Position numbers and translations under genes: made by a program. Below, piece after piece: positions 53,101 to 61,597 of a DNA stretch of 64,000 nt. The notes under the pieces are model-generated. The model was not told the DNA's origin and made no database searches. It saw only the letters and a list, made by a program, of their open reading frames with translations. The number at the start of each line of letters is the position of its first letter. Position 1 is the stretch's first letter. Source of the DNA: a virus; the IMG/VR virus record IMGVR_UViG_3300028840_007197, positions 1-64,000 of that record; one strand, written 5' to 3'.

Positions 53101-54185
53101 GTAATGGAAGTATAAGTCGAATTTATGTATACATTACCGGACTGTGACACCCATGAAGCGCCACCATCTGAGGTCCTCAGAATAGTTCCATTATCTCCAA
53201 CAGCAAACCCATAACTGAGGTCATACATATGGATGCCATTGAGATTCTGGGTCGTATTACTAACCTGTGCAACCCAATGGTCACCACCATCAGTGGTCCT
53301 TATAATTGTCCCTGAGTCTCCAACAGCCCACCCAACCTGATTATCATAAAAAAAGACCTTATTGAGATTAGCAGTAACCCCGCTAGTCTTCTCTACCCAT
53401 GATACGCCGTTGCTGGTTTTTACGATAGTACCGGCATTACCAACGGCCCATGCCAGAAGCTGGCTGTAGGCGCATATTGAATTAAGATCTTCAGACACAA
53501 CACTTGTAAGAGTGGTCCATTTCTGACCTCCAGAAGAGGACCGTGCAATGAAACCATCCTCCCCGACAACCCACCCTATGGATGCAGTAATAAAGTATAT
53601 GCCTTTAAGTACTTTAGTAGTATCGATGAGCTGCGTTGACCATACCTGACCAGCATTCTCCGTTTTTAAAACGAGCCCGTTCTGACCACAAACCCACCCT
53701 ATTGAGTCACTGTACATGTAGATGTCATAGAGCGAATCAATCACCGTGGCCGGATCAGGTTTGTTTGTACTCGTATCAGGATCAAGAAGAGCTCTCCAAA
53801 CTTCAAGGAACACCCCATTAAGAATATTACCGCTCGATGGAGGAGTTTTGAGATCGATAAGATTAAGATTAGTGGCAGTCGTACCGGTATTGGTAACATG
53901 AACCACCATCCCATTAACGTTGGCTATTTCAGGCTTTGGGTTAGTTGTACTCTGGGTATAGAATTTATTGGCCAAGGACCTATCCGTGTGGATAGGATAC
54001 ATTGATATCCACCCGGAGGGAAGAAATGATGCCTGTCTCCTATTGATGATTCCTTGAAGCTGTTGAACAAGATTCAGCTCGGAATCAAGAGGGGGCTTGC
54101 CCTTCTGGAAGACCACCGTATCATAGTTGTAGCCCTGGTCCTCATAAACGTAGGAGACATCAGGTCCCAAATTATCATGAGACAT
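50172..54185 (-). CDS. baseplate/tail protein with inserted seven-bladed beta-propeller
   Basis: A 1337-residue protein. The N-terminus (K-P-P-L-D-S-E-L-N-L, F-L-E-V-W at 127-131) and residues 566-650 (V-Q-V-Q-Y-R-I-R-V, G-L-W-R-A, A-I-P-M-F-F, R-R-N-S-G-I-Y-N) match its paralogue at 40946-43987. Between them residues about 148-535 contain seven BNR/Ycf48-like repeats of type W-A-V-G-D-S-G-T-I-[IL]-R-T-[ST]-D-G-G-x-x-W. Residues 375-458 are a further insert between blades five and six. The rest is beta-rich. Probable receptor- or glycan-binding baseplate component. Confidence 0.85.
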   Translation of the reverse strand: MSHDNLGPDVSYVYEDQGYNYDTVVFQKGKPPLDSELNLVQQLQGIINRRQASFLPSGWISMYPIHTDRSLANKFYTQSTTNPKPEIANVNGMVVHVTNTGTTATNLNLIDLKTPPSSGNILNGVFLEVWRALLDPDTSTNKPDPATVIDSLYDIYMYSDSIGWVCGQNGLVLKTENAGQVWSTQLIDTTKVLKGIYFITASIGWVVGEDGFIARSSSGGQKWTTLTSVVSEDLNSICAYSQLLAWAVGNAGTIVKTSNGVSWVEKTSGVTANLNKVFFYDNQVGWAVGDSGTIIRTTDGGDHWVAQVSNTTQNLNGIHMYDLSYGFAVGDNGTILRTSDGGASWVSQSGNVYINSTYTSITDNLRSVSMAPTLDAHVLNEEVSSQLDGTNKNFTVANTPITVGDGRGTVTNDPSMVTVTVNNVQVAVDSINGTTGAVVLALAPKVNDTVKISYWYKRDCAVFNGKAWAVGDSGRVLYTDDIGAKWVPQDPQTAYDIYGISFFDQYKGWLVGANSVIRNTEDSGITWEEQQTETFIRQVQRVFYEGNVESDVFLEDNSIHPDARIETTKRVQVQYRIRVISGADPNFNPEAGLSSTVYGLGPNTTAKFSYENMGPINGDYGLWRAKCENTVDGYCYAIPMFFVARRNSGIYNASTNPNGSNQRNTSFIRPDLLTATEVVDSDILDVRRIITIPSTKELLSSTFDKMSKNELKTVMGRLSDGGDRYGTELLHIDRVSGSGSEGGTELNTDLTGAVSGLITSEASFNTSSISLSTSPVPTQQSLGPVTGIFSTNPVHYSATYVSGDASYSGKPVPGYWEGLGTDTVTFVFDSDVKTDSPVNGYLLSGKYVAGSSVSLSYIPSSPKLVKNVSGSGSAPYYYQGVLSSETSRVIESWASEVSGYNNYALVYPAKAYTDTAQQSRASNVELHYFMKITSSDLDGTALVLSPEIGPYTDDTKYNILTVSKINNVISSFSYKISSVSFTTSGSDVTGIKITPATGFSFLEGQSIEIITYVTKDIVINVRNGASVNFVASTKGINTFCSSIFKDDTTVSTTSAQINMPNKVILGISSVETTQSLNSPVCWIGSDISNAVMTQCTVTGFGTDTITVTYPATSPGTVWIQVLVQDLILPYPIDSNNDALLIAYNFLPYQTVQSLPTTVTLTTVDGGDRIYVSNNGSTGGVAGQPYTTPIEQIPINDILLEENLLYNNESLRFNNLSVDTGMVSLPVYVPGSFGESFTLSAPSVDSLGRTFYSICSREFEFSTEGMGLSVPRKVYMPVLARVCDENNNIFKNGEYLMVIFSRTYITEKNNSVGYQVGSTDALAVYRIQNKPLSRITLC
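52580..53744 (-). repeat. BNR/Ycf48-type repeat array coding a beta-propeller
   Basis: Seven repeats of about 45-50 residues with conserved W-[AV]-V-G, T-x-D-G-G and terminal W. The fifth and sixth are separated by an 84-residue module (52812-53063) containing V-x-V-N-N-V-Q-V and G-A-V-V-L. It is best explained as a complete propeller placed inside an older tail protein. Confidence 0.85.
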
Positions 54186-54195
54186 CTATCACTCC

Positions 54196-57100
54196 TTAGA
54201 ATGCTTGTCTGCTAAGGTCTCTCGGAGTATCATAGCTTATCGAGAAGGACCCGACATTGAGATACTCTATGGAATTAACGTTGATGTCGTTGGATCCGGT
54301 CTCTCCATACACGTAGTATGCTACTGAGTATTCCTTTTTCTCCGGTATATCACCGTCTTTGGTACTCACTATGATTTTACCATCTGACTGTATATAAGCA
54401 CGTCCGGGCCCGTCTGATACTTCAAGGGGATCATCCTGAAGGACCAGAGGAAGATTATCTTCGAATACTCCCCTAAACATGTTCTCAGGACCGCCCTTAT
54501 CAACGGTCTTATAGCTAAGGACGGAAACAGTAGATATATATGCCGTACTTGATCCTTCATTATAGATATCGAACTGTGTTTTTCCTACATCATCCCGTAT
54601 TATCATCGACCCATCTGCCTTGGTCATTCTCAAGAACGGAAGAACCACATAATCAACATCATCTATTCCCTTTATCACATGGTCTATATCACTCTGCGTA
54701 AGGGACACGCCTATTCCTAGCTGAGTGACAAAATTAGAGACTGCCGTTCGGATTTTAGAAGTAAGAAGGTTATAATTCGTCACCCCTGATTTAGGAACGA
54801 CCGTTATCACGAAGTCTACATCATTCTCGATAGCCTGTTTCACAATAGTATCAGCACAGGCATGCTTCATCTTATCTACTTGTTCTTGAACCGTTGAGAG
54901 CAGATAATTGGTTGTATAAACCACAGCGAAGTTCTCTATGGCCGTATAGCTAATAAGTACGGTCTGACCATTCAGTATACTACCGCTCTCGATTAACCTA
55001 ATATTTGTAGCCGATGTATCGGTTCCGGCAATGACCTGATAATCGACATTCTCTATAAATGTGACTGTCTTGGTACTATTCTTTATGACTATCGAAGTCG
55101 TATCTACCCCATAATATGCGAGGGGTTCATCAGTCCCTATTATCATAACGTGGGACTCGTCAGTTATTTCCTGGAACTCGGTTAAGGGTAGATTATTAGC
55201 GAACTTAATCCTTATCCCATCCTGAGCTATAGTAGAGTTCCCATCTTCAAGAGGATCCTGTAACCTGACCAATTCATAGTTATCGGTTGTCAGAGGACCA
55301 GAAAGCTGACCTGTTACGGATACGATCTCCAGAACGGGCTGATTACTCAGTATGAATACATCTGAGCTCCTGTATTTATAATCGACTGTAATAATATCAT
55401 TGGTGGCCAAACCTATTGAAACATTCACGGGTCTGGTTTCATCAAGGTCTATAACCTTTCCGTCACCAATTATCTGCAGATTCGTGAGGTCATAATCCGC
55501 CAACCGGGTAGCATTATGAACCTTTGATACCTCGAAAATTGGCGTATGCGCTGTCACTCTGGTATTCTGGGTCTGAAATTGGAATGATACTGCGTTTATG
55601 ACCGTAAATCTCTCATCCTGCTGTGTGCCGCCATTGGCCTGAACGCTCTCAAAAGAAAAAGCTATCTGGTCGGTAATCTGTTTACTCCTGCTTCCCTCAA
55701 CATATACATCCACTTTTCCACCAACATGAGTCAGACGAAGGGGGTCCCAATCCCGCCTCATTAAAGGATCACCAGCCTTCTCTATTCTGACATTTCTGAC
55801 GCCAGATACGCCTATAGACGTTTTCGCATAGCCGCCTTCGGTACCAGTATCGGTGAAAAACGCCAGCTGTATTCTGCTGGCCATGTCATGGTTGGATTCT
55901 TCATCTGACCCAAAACTGATCGGATTACCGTTTTCAACAGAAAAATCTGAGTCTGCACCGCTTACTATGGTCCTAATAGTTTGAGAATCAGTATTACCAC
56001 TTTCACCCGCATCTTCAGATTCTACATCTAGTATCAACTCATATCTTTGAAGAGCTGCGTTATAGTAGATATCCCGATTAGAAAACTCAAGGATCCTGGA
56101 TGTTGTTGTTCTATATGACTGTGCCGGGATTCCAGAATCCAGGTCACCTATAGTAGAGACAATACATCCTTCATAAACGTACATATCCCGGATAGGAGGA
56201 GTCTCAACATAGAACGTAACCTGACCCGTAGCCCTCTCTGCATCTCTCCTGACTATGTTTACGTTAGATCCAAGTTTATCGAACTGTTCATCAATAAGGG
56301 TCTGTACATCGTTAGGGTCACTAATATTCAGAGCTACTTGAAGGGCCCTCTTCTGTGTAGAAGATGTAACAGGGTCACTGATACCATCTCCGTCGGCGTC
56401 ATCAAAATCGAGCAGGGAGGTAACACCAAGAGACCGAGACATGAAATCCTGGATAACGTAGACCCTCGCTTGTTCTTCGGATATTGGGTCTAGTATGTCC
56501 CTCAACGCCGTTCCGGGCTTGGTGTCTGCCCCAGCATTCCCGGTAAGGATTTCCCTTGAATAGGTCAGAATGATGTCAGTTTGAGTTCTGGAAGGAAGGT
56601 CCCTTATTCCCGTTGTGATGGTAATAGGCGACCCCTCAAGCTCTGCGGAATACGAGCTCTCGGTCTGAACCCCCAATACCGAATCATATACAATGGCAGT
56701 AGCTACGAAAAAGAAACTGTTGTCTTCGGTAAAAGGGACATTCTCGATAAGTCCCTCGGACACCAGTCGGTTATACGCTGTTTCATCAAAAAAAGTAGAA
56801 TAGTAATCTGTTACATTAACTTCCTCTATGGTTGTCGTAGTCCTTATATTTCCAACGGTATCAACACTTGTGCTTAACTGCCTTGTGTTTTCTTCTTGAG
56901 AGCTAGGTTCAGTCACGAGCTCAGTATTAATTTTTGCATAGGTTCTATTTATGCCGCCACTTTGTGTAGATACATAGAAGTTGTAACCAATAACCTGTTG
57001 TTCAGTACTACCTGAACAGAGTATCTCGACTTTATCCTGGTATTGTTTTAGTTTAATACCGGTGGGCTGAGAAACAGTAGTAGATACCTGTGAATCTATA

Positions 57101-57366
57101 AGAGTTACGACTATTATAGCGGGATTACTCGCTAAACCTGTCGTTTTATCGATAGCAGTAACCTGTAAGATATTCTGGCCAACTGTAAGAGTTCCAGTCC
57201 AAGCCCAGGCAATCTCCCCGGAAGTATAAGATACTCCAGATACAGACCCGTTCACCTTTATCTGGGCCGTGTCAGCAGAGGTGGTCCCTGAAATAGTCTG
57301 GACCTCTGTATCGGTCGTATAATCTACTCCACCCGAAGGCAGAAGTATAACGGGTGCTGGTATCAC
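54196..57366 (-). CDS. baseplate J (gp6-like) wedge protein
   Basis: A 1056-residue protein. The first 100 residues form an Ig-like beta domain and FN3-like stretch. The middle has K-P-G-T-A-L-R-D-I-L-D-P, then a segment of wedge order (F-S-N-R-D-I-Y-Y; E-G-G-Y-A-K-T-S-I-G-V-S-G-V-R-N-V-R), a hallmark of the Baseplate_J family (T4 gp6/P2 gpJ). The end has a helical D-F-V-I-T-V-V-P-K-S-G domain typical of gpJ C-termini. It joins wedges around the hub and shows that the tail is contractile. N-terminal Ig domain may bind host surface glycans. Confidence 0.9.
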   Translation of the reverse strand: MIPAPVILLPSGGVDYTTDTEVQTISGTTSADTAQIKVNGSVSGVSYTSGEIAWAWTGTLTVGQNILQVTAIDKTTGLASNPAIIVVTLIDSQVSTTVSQPTGIKLKQYQDKVEILCSGSTEQQVIGYNFYVSTQSGGINRTYAKINTELVTEPSSQEENTRQLSTSVDTVGNIRTTTTIEEVNVTDYYSTFFDETAYNRLVSEGLIENVPFTEDNSFFFVATAIVYDSVLGVQTESSYSAELEGSPITITTGIRDLPSRTQTDIILTYSREILTGNAGADTKPGTALRDILDPISEEQARVYVIQDFMSRSLGVTSLLDFDDADGDGISDPVTSSTQKRALQVALNISDPNDVQTLIDEQFDKLGSNVNIVRRDAERATGQVTFYVETPPIRDMYVYEGCIVSTIGDLDSGIPAQSYRTTTSRILEFSNRDIYYNAALQRYELILDVESEDAGESGNTDSQTIRTIVSGADSDFSVENGNPISFGSDEESNHDMASRIQLAFFTDTGTEGGYAKTSIGVSGVRNVRIEKAGDPLMRRDWDPLRLTHVGGKVDVYVEGSRSKQITDQIAFSFESVQANGGTQQDERFTVINAVSFQFQTQNTRVTAHTPIFEVSKVHNATRLADYDLTNLQIIGDGKVIDLDETRPVNVSIGLATNDIITVDYKYRSSDVFILSNQPVLEIVSVTGQLSGPLTTDNYELVRLQDPLEDGNSTIAQDGIRIKFANNLPLTEFQEITDESHVMIIGTDEPLAYYGVDTTSIVIKNSTKTVTFIENVDYQVIAGTDTSATNIRLIESGSILNGQTVLISYTAIENFAVVYTTNYLLSTVQEQVDKMKHACADTIVKQAIENDVDFVITVVPKSGVTNYNLLTSKIRTAVSNFVTQLGIGVSLTQSDIDHVIKGIDDVDYVVLPFLRMTKADGSMIIRDDVGKTQFDIYNEGSSTAYISTVSVLSYKTVDKGGPENMFRGVFEDNLPLVLQDDPLEVSDGPGRAYIQSDGKIIVSTKDGDIPEKKEYSVAYYVYGETGSNDINVNSIEYLNVGSFSISYDTPRDLSRQAF

Positions 57367-57369
57367 TGA

Positions 57370-58098
57370 CTAGGCCTCCGGTGTTTTCAAATACTGTTCG
57401 TACACTATGGACTTACCCGACTTTGCCGTACATGAGACGGTACATCTTAAAATCGTCGGATCAGTCTCATCAGGCAGCACTTCGATGTTATCTACCGATG
57501 CCAGTATCTCACCGTTAGTAAGAGCTCTTCCTGACTGCCTATGCTGGTCTTGCATGTCGGAGAATTTAGTAAGAGCACTACTGATTTCTTGTGTTATTTT
57601 AGTAGTCAGATAATCTAAATCAGCTATCTTTTCACCTAGAAGAGATACCAGTGATGTCCCTACAAATTGATGGAACACATTACTGAGAATCTCAGTAACC
57701 GTCCATTTTTCAAGATTCTGAAGCAGAAGCTTCTCATCTCGTGCCAATACCAACTGACCCTTTATGTTATAGCTGTAATCATCTAAGACTTCCAATCCCA
57801 CACACTTAGGGCAGAAACTCCTTAGGGTCACGTAGCTAATCTGGAAAAAATCCCTTGGTTGTTTCCATCTCTTATTGAGATAAACCATCCTCGGCTGATT
57901 CACATTCAACGTATTAGGGTCATAAATGACCGAATACATAGTCTTCGGTACAAGGTCGTCAGATGCGTATACCTGTATATCAACAGATGAGGCAAGAGGC
58001 TGCGCCATTCTCAAGGATCTTAAGTCGCTCCCGATGGAGACTAACTCCTTGAAAATCTTATGATTACATACAGTAGGGAGACTGACGTCATAGGACAT
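57370..58098 (-). CDS. probable gp25-like baseplate wedge protein
   Basis: A 242-residue protein. A N-terminal beta region has C-P-K-C. In the C-terminal half, L-L-L-Q-N-L-E-K-W, F-H-Q-F-V-G-T-S-L, repeated helices and N-G-E-I-L-A-S-V-D-N-I-E-V-L-P-D-E, with a final beta hairpin, follow the pattern of gp25/W-type wedge proteins. Placed next to gpJ, as usual for contractile phages. No lysozyme motif. Confidence 0.6.
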   Translation of the reverse strand: MSYDVSLPTVCNHKIFKELVSIGSDLRSLRMAQPLASSVDIQVYASDDLVPKTMYSVIYDPNTLNVNQPRMVYLNKRWKQPRDFFQISYVTLRSFCPKCVGLEVLDDYSYNIKGQLVLARDEKLLLQNLEKWTVTEILSNVFHQFVGTSLVSLLGEKIADLDYLTTKITQEISSALTKFSDMQDQHRQSGRALTNGEILASVDNIEVLPDETDPTILRCTVSCTAKSGKSIVYEQYLKTPEA

Positions 58099-58150
58099 AT
58101 AAAGGGTCAGCCATTAGAAGATTATTATTCCATTAAAATTAATGGAGTTA

Positions 58151-59653
58151 TCACAATCTATTTGACCAAACCTCATAATCTGTGATAATTTGGGAGGTGT
58201 AATCATCATATTCTTGCTGATTAATTGAGCTTTGAAATAGGAGGATCAGCAGATAGCCAACATATTCATTAATGACAGATAGTATCTCATACGACTGACT
58301 ATTCTTGAAACCAGATAGAGTCTTCAGCTCAGTAGACCCCTGGAGACTGCTATCAATTTTGACGCTGAAAACATATTCCTGAGCCGCAGGATCATACTGA
58401 AGTTGTAAAACGCTATCAGGAACAGCATATAGTTTTTTAAGAGTCTCGTCGTAAGTTGCTATTCTATCAGTAGGAGAGGTAGCAACAGCCTCAGAGGCCT
58501 TTCTCTGAAACTCTTCCTGAGCCTTTGCTTCTGCCGCCTTCTGCTGATTTATTGCAGCTTCACGAGCTTGTTCTTCATCTGTCTTAGAAGGATTATTACA
58601 ATAGCTCTTATTCCCGTTAAGGAATGATATTTGTTTTTTAAACCATCTATTCTCGGCTTCTGCCGCTGATTTAAGAGCATTTGTCGTCCACCAGTTCGCC
58701 GCATTTCTGGTTCTATCCAAAAAACGAGATAAGGAACTTGTAGATCTTGCTGCGGAATCCTCTAACGATGGCTCGTCCTTTGGAGTCTTCTTCGAGCTTA
58801 ATCTTAGTGATATATAGGGGTCGTTGATGTTCTTACTCATTTCCTCAACATACTTGGTTATAGAGGCTGGAAGCTTCGTATTGACCCCAAGGGACCTCAG
58901 ACCTGACATGAAACTCAGAAGAGCTGTAGAGTTAGTATCTGAACCGGGATTAGTCAGGTCCAGCACCAGGTCACCGTTAACCACATAGGGATTTCTCTCA
59001 GCAAAAGCAGTAAACTTAACGCTCAGCTTACTGAGCATATTAACTATTTTTGCATCTTCAGTATAAGCCTCATTTCCGCGCAAATCCCTAGAATTAGCCT
59101 TATAGAGACTGTGTAGTTCCCACAGCATATAGATATCAGCTACTTGTCTTTTTACTATGTTGTCTCTCTCAAGGTCTGCCTGCTCAGGGGCCCCCTTCTC
59201 TTGAAGCTGATTATTTATTTTATCTAGCTCATTTGAGTATGAAGTAATCCTACTTTGAACATCCTTTATCTGATATGCTATTTTGTTCTGCTCTTTTATA
59301 AGCTCTATGGCATTAGGTGAAAGAAAAAGCAGCTTATTCTTGGTATACGTTACTCTTTCATGAGGGTCTGGAGTCCCAGAATCATAATAAGAATAGGACT
59401 GTATCGGATTTATCTTCTTGAAATGGTCAGCACTGTATTTTGCCTCTATCTCTGCCATCTCAAGGTCTCTATAAATACGCTGATTCAAAGCAGCTTCAGA
59501 TGCCTTTAATTTCATCAAACGGCGTTCTAAGCTCATCAGAGCCTGTGTATAATACTCTTTTACAGAACGAAGACCATCAAGGGTGTTTTGAGTGACGATC
59601 TTCTCTATGGATTTAAGGTCTTCTTTTCTAGTCTCGGTAGGATTAAGATTCAT
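58151..59653 (-). CDS. coiled-coil tail protein
   Basis: A 500-residue protein. Heptad-rich helices at about 10-75, 125-175 and 360-400 (A-A-E-A-K-A-Q-E-E-F) flank polar linkers. No enzymatic motif. Overlaps the upstream gene by four bases. Probably a structural or chaperone-like component of the tail. Confidence 0.6.
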   Translation of the reverse strand: MNLNPTETRKEDLKSIEKIVTQNTLDGLRSVKEYYTQALMSLERRLMKLKASEAALNQRIYRDLEMAEIEAKYSADHFKKINPIQSYSYYDSGTPDPHERVTYTKNKLLFLSPNAIELIKEQNKIAYQIKDVQSRITSYSNELDKINNQLQEKGAPEQADLERDNIVKRQVADIYMLWELHSLYKANSRDLRGNEAYTEDAKIVNMLSKLSVKFTAFAERNPYVVNGDLVLDLTNPGSDTNSTALLSFMSGLRSLGVNTKLPASITKYVEEMSKNINDPYISLRLSSKKTPKDEPSLEDSAARSTSSLSRFLDRTRNAANWWTTNALKSAAEAENRWFKKQISFLNGNKSYCNNPSKTDEEQAREAAINQQKAAEAKAQEEFQRKASEAVATSPTDRIATYDETLKKLYAVPDSVLQLQYDPAAQEYVFSVKIDSSLQGSTELKTLSGFKNSQSYEILSVINEYVGYLLILLFQSSINQQEYDDYTSQIITDYEVWSNRL

Positions 59654-61374
59654 GAGCTTCCTCCAGTAAGGAGCGATACCAGGGTGCTGAACGCCTTACT
59701 GATTGCCTTTGACTGCTCAGCTATGGCCTTCTCATCAGTGTTTCCAAATGTGTCGAACCTTACCGCACCGTAGATAAAGACCAAGCCTCCCGTCATACCA
59801 TTCTGACCACTGAAACCGTCATCGGGTACTTTTGCCGATCGGACTCTCTGCATAAATCCGCTGATACCACCCTTTTCAGGAGGAACAACAAGAAAAGCTG
59901 CCGAAGGGCCCAGAATCATCTTCTGGACCTGTTCAACTATTGAAGTAAGCAAATCTATCATAAAGATATAGGTGTCTATCTTATCTTTTATACCCTTGAT
60001 AAAGTCACTGAAAGAGTCGCTATTGTTTTTCACCATACCCTTAAGCGTATCTAGAACCTTATTCATCTGCTCTATCAATAAGGGCATGAACGGAATGAGA
60101 AACTTCGTCTGGATAGATGACCACTGCCCGAGACCACCCCACCCAGCCGATATATACTCCTTATACCCCTTTGCATGCGTTACCACCGCCACCGAGTCCG
60201 GATCGACACACTTTTTTTGAACGGTGACAGAAATCTCTCTAGAAGGAGGACCCCACAACCCTGGGAACCCGGACTCAACGGTATAATAGAATTGGTCGAA
60301 CAGGGGTTCACCTGCTTCTAAGGGTATATCACGGTCCAGATATGATCCACTACCGTTTACTACATTGGCCTTTACGATGTGAGGCCCATTAAAGGTGGGG
60401 TCATCATAGGCATAAACTGTCTTCGTAGGCCATGAACCTGCCGGACTTTTACCAGCTCTCTTATCTGAGAAATAAGTACTAAGCCGAGTTTTTATGGCAC
60501 GAATAAACCCATCCTTACCGCCAAGTTTGGTAGGTATATCATTTACTTCTTTTGGTATACCGCCCGGTACCACACTTCTGGATATACGATAGAATCCATT
60601 AGTGAAGGGTATTCCTGGGGCGTCCCATTTTAAATGTATCCCATAGCCATCCTCATCAGTATATACCGGATAACTTCTTATCGTTTTGGGTGGAGGAGGG
60701 CTAAGATTTATAGGAACTAAATTAAGAATATCGAACAGGTTAGCCAGCTGGTTAAGTGTAGAGAAAAAGTCATCAGCACTTTCAGAATCTACCATTATAA
60801 TAAGGCCCCCAACCTGTGCATCTCTACTGAAGCGGGGCCTATGATCATCAGCAGTGTTTCTAAGTGATACATCCAAGCGGCTTAAAAAGCCATCGAAACC
60901 TCCTGTCGATAGCTTCTGCCAGTTATTATTGTTTATCATGTTCTTATTCAGAGCTGGCGGGAATAACGGATTAAAGAAAATTCCCGCTCCAGCCAGGTCC
61001 TCAGACCACTCATTCACTTCCTTCTGGACCCTGTCCAACAAAGACCCTATAAGGCTGGAAAAAGAATTGAATGAGCTCAAGAAAAACTCTAAAAAATTCA
61101 ATATAGGAGTGAGGGCGTCAGTAACCTTTCCAAGAGTAGTTATAGCCTTATCAAACTTCTCTATGATATCTTCTGGGATCATTGAGGTATCGGGGCCGAA
61201 AACCTTCCATTTACCGGCATTAGCAGAGAGATTTTGTTGTGCTTCTTGAGCGGCCTCCTCTGACCTCTGGGCCTCTTCCTGTGCAGCCACAGCAGCAGCT
61301 TCGCCGGGAGGAGCGTAGGGTTCCGAAGACGAGACAGCAACGATTTTAGCTTTGATATCTATTGAATTAGACAT
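59650..61374 (-). CDS. tail protein with fibronectin-III-like domain
   Basis: A 574-residue protein. Residues 20-55 are Ala/Glu/Gln-rich and helical. Around 240-275 a segment I-H-L-K-W-D-A-P and F-Y-R-I-S-R resembles an FN3 strand pair, as found in tail and baseplate proteins that contact cell-surface carbohydrate. The remaining part is helical. Overlaps its neighbours on both sides. Confidence 0.6.
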   Translation of the reverse strand: MSNSIDIKAKIVAVSSSEPYAPPGEAAAVAAQEEAQRSEEAAQEAQQNLSANAGKWKVFGPDTSMIPEDIIEKFDKAITTLGKVTDALTPILNFLEFFLSSFNSFSSLIGSLLDRVQKEVNEWSEDLAGAGIFFNPLFPPALNKNMINNNNWQKLSTGGFDGFLSRLDVSLRNTADDHRPRFSRDAQVGGLIIMVDSESADDFFSTLNQLANLFDILNLVPINLSPPPPKTIRSYPVYTDEDGYGIHLKWDAPGIPFTNGFYRISRSVVPGGIPKEVNDIPTKLGGKDGFIRAIKTRLSTYFSDKRAGKSPAGSWPTKTVYAYDDPTFNGPHIVKANVVNGSGSYLDRDIPLEAGEPLFDQFYYTVESGFPGLWGPPSREISVTVQKKCVDPDSVAVVTHAKGYKEYISAGWGGLGQWSSIQTKFLIPFMPLLIEQMNKVLDTLKGMVKNNSDSFSDFIKGIKDKIDTYIFMIDLLTSIVEQVQKMILGPSAAFLVVPPEKGGISGFMQRVRSAKVPDDGFSGQNGMTGGLVFIYGAVRFDTFGNTDEKAIAEQSKAISKAFSTLVSLLTGGSS

Positions 61375-61597
61375 TTCGTATCTTCTTTGCTTCGATTACC
61401 TGCTTCTGGATATTCTTTATGTCTTTTCTTATAATCCCGGCAGTCAAAGACACCATACGCTCAAGATTCTTTATTACAGCCGGATTAGGACTGGCCCGTC
61501 TCCATTCAAGCTGAGTTACAACAGCCTCTTGTTTATCTTCAGATTTTCCTGTTTTAGGGCTATTTGCTTCTCTATCTGAGCCAGTCTCGCTTCGCAT
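61367..61597 (-). CDS. small helical protein of tail operon
   Basis: A 76-residue protein. AGGAG sits six bases before ATG 61597 inside the upstream gene (82-base overlap), which supports a genuine start. It has a polar N-terminus and a helical, basic C-terminus. No family recognised; maybe a small assembly chaperone. Confidence 0.6.
   Translation of the reverse strand: MRSETGSDREANSPKTGKSEDKQEAVVTQLEWRRASPNPAVIKNLERMVSLTAGIIRKDIKNIQKQVIEAKKIRNV

Noticed and set aside
52580-53744. Neuraminidase (sialidase) from the BNR repeats
   Set aside because: The repeats are Ycf48-like with W-A-V-G wording and lack the sialidase Arg triad and FRIP motif; a binding propeller is more likely.
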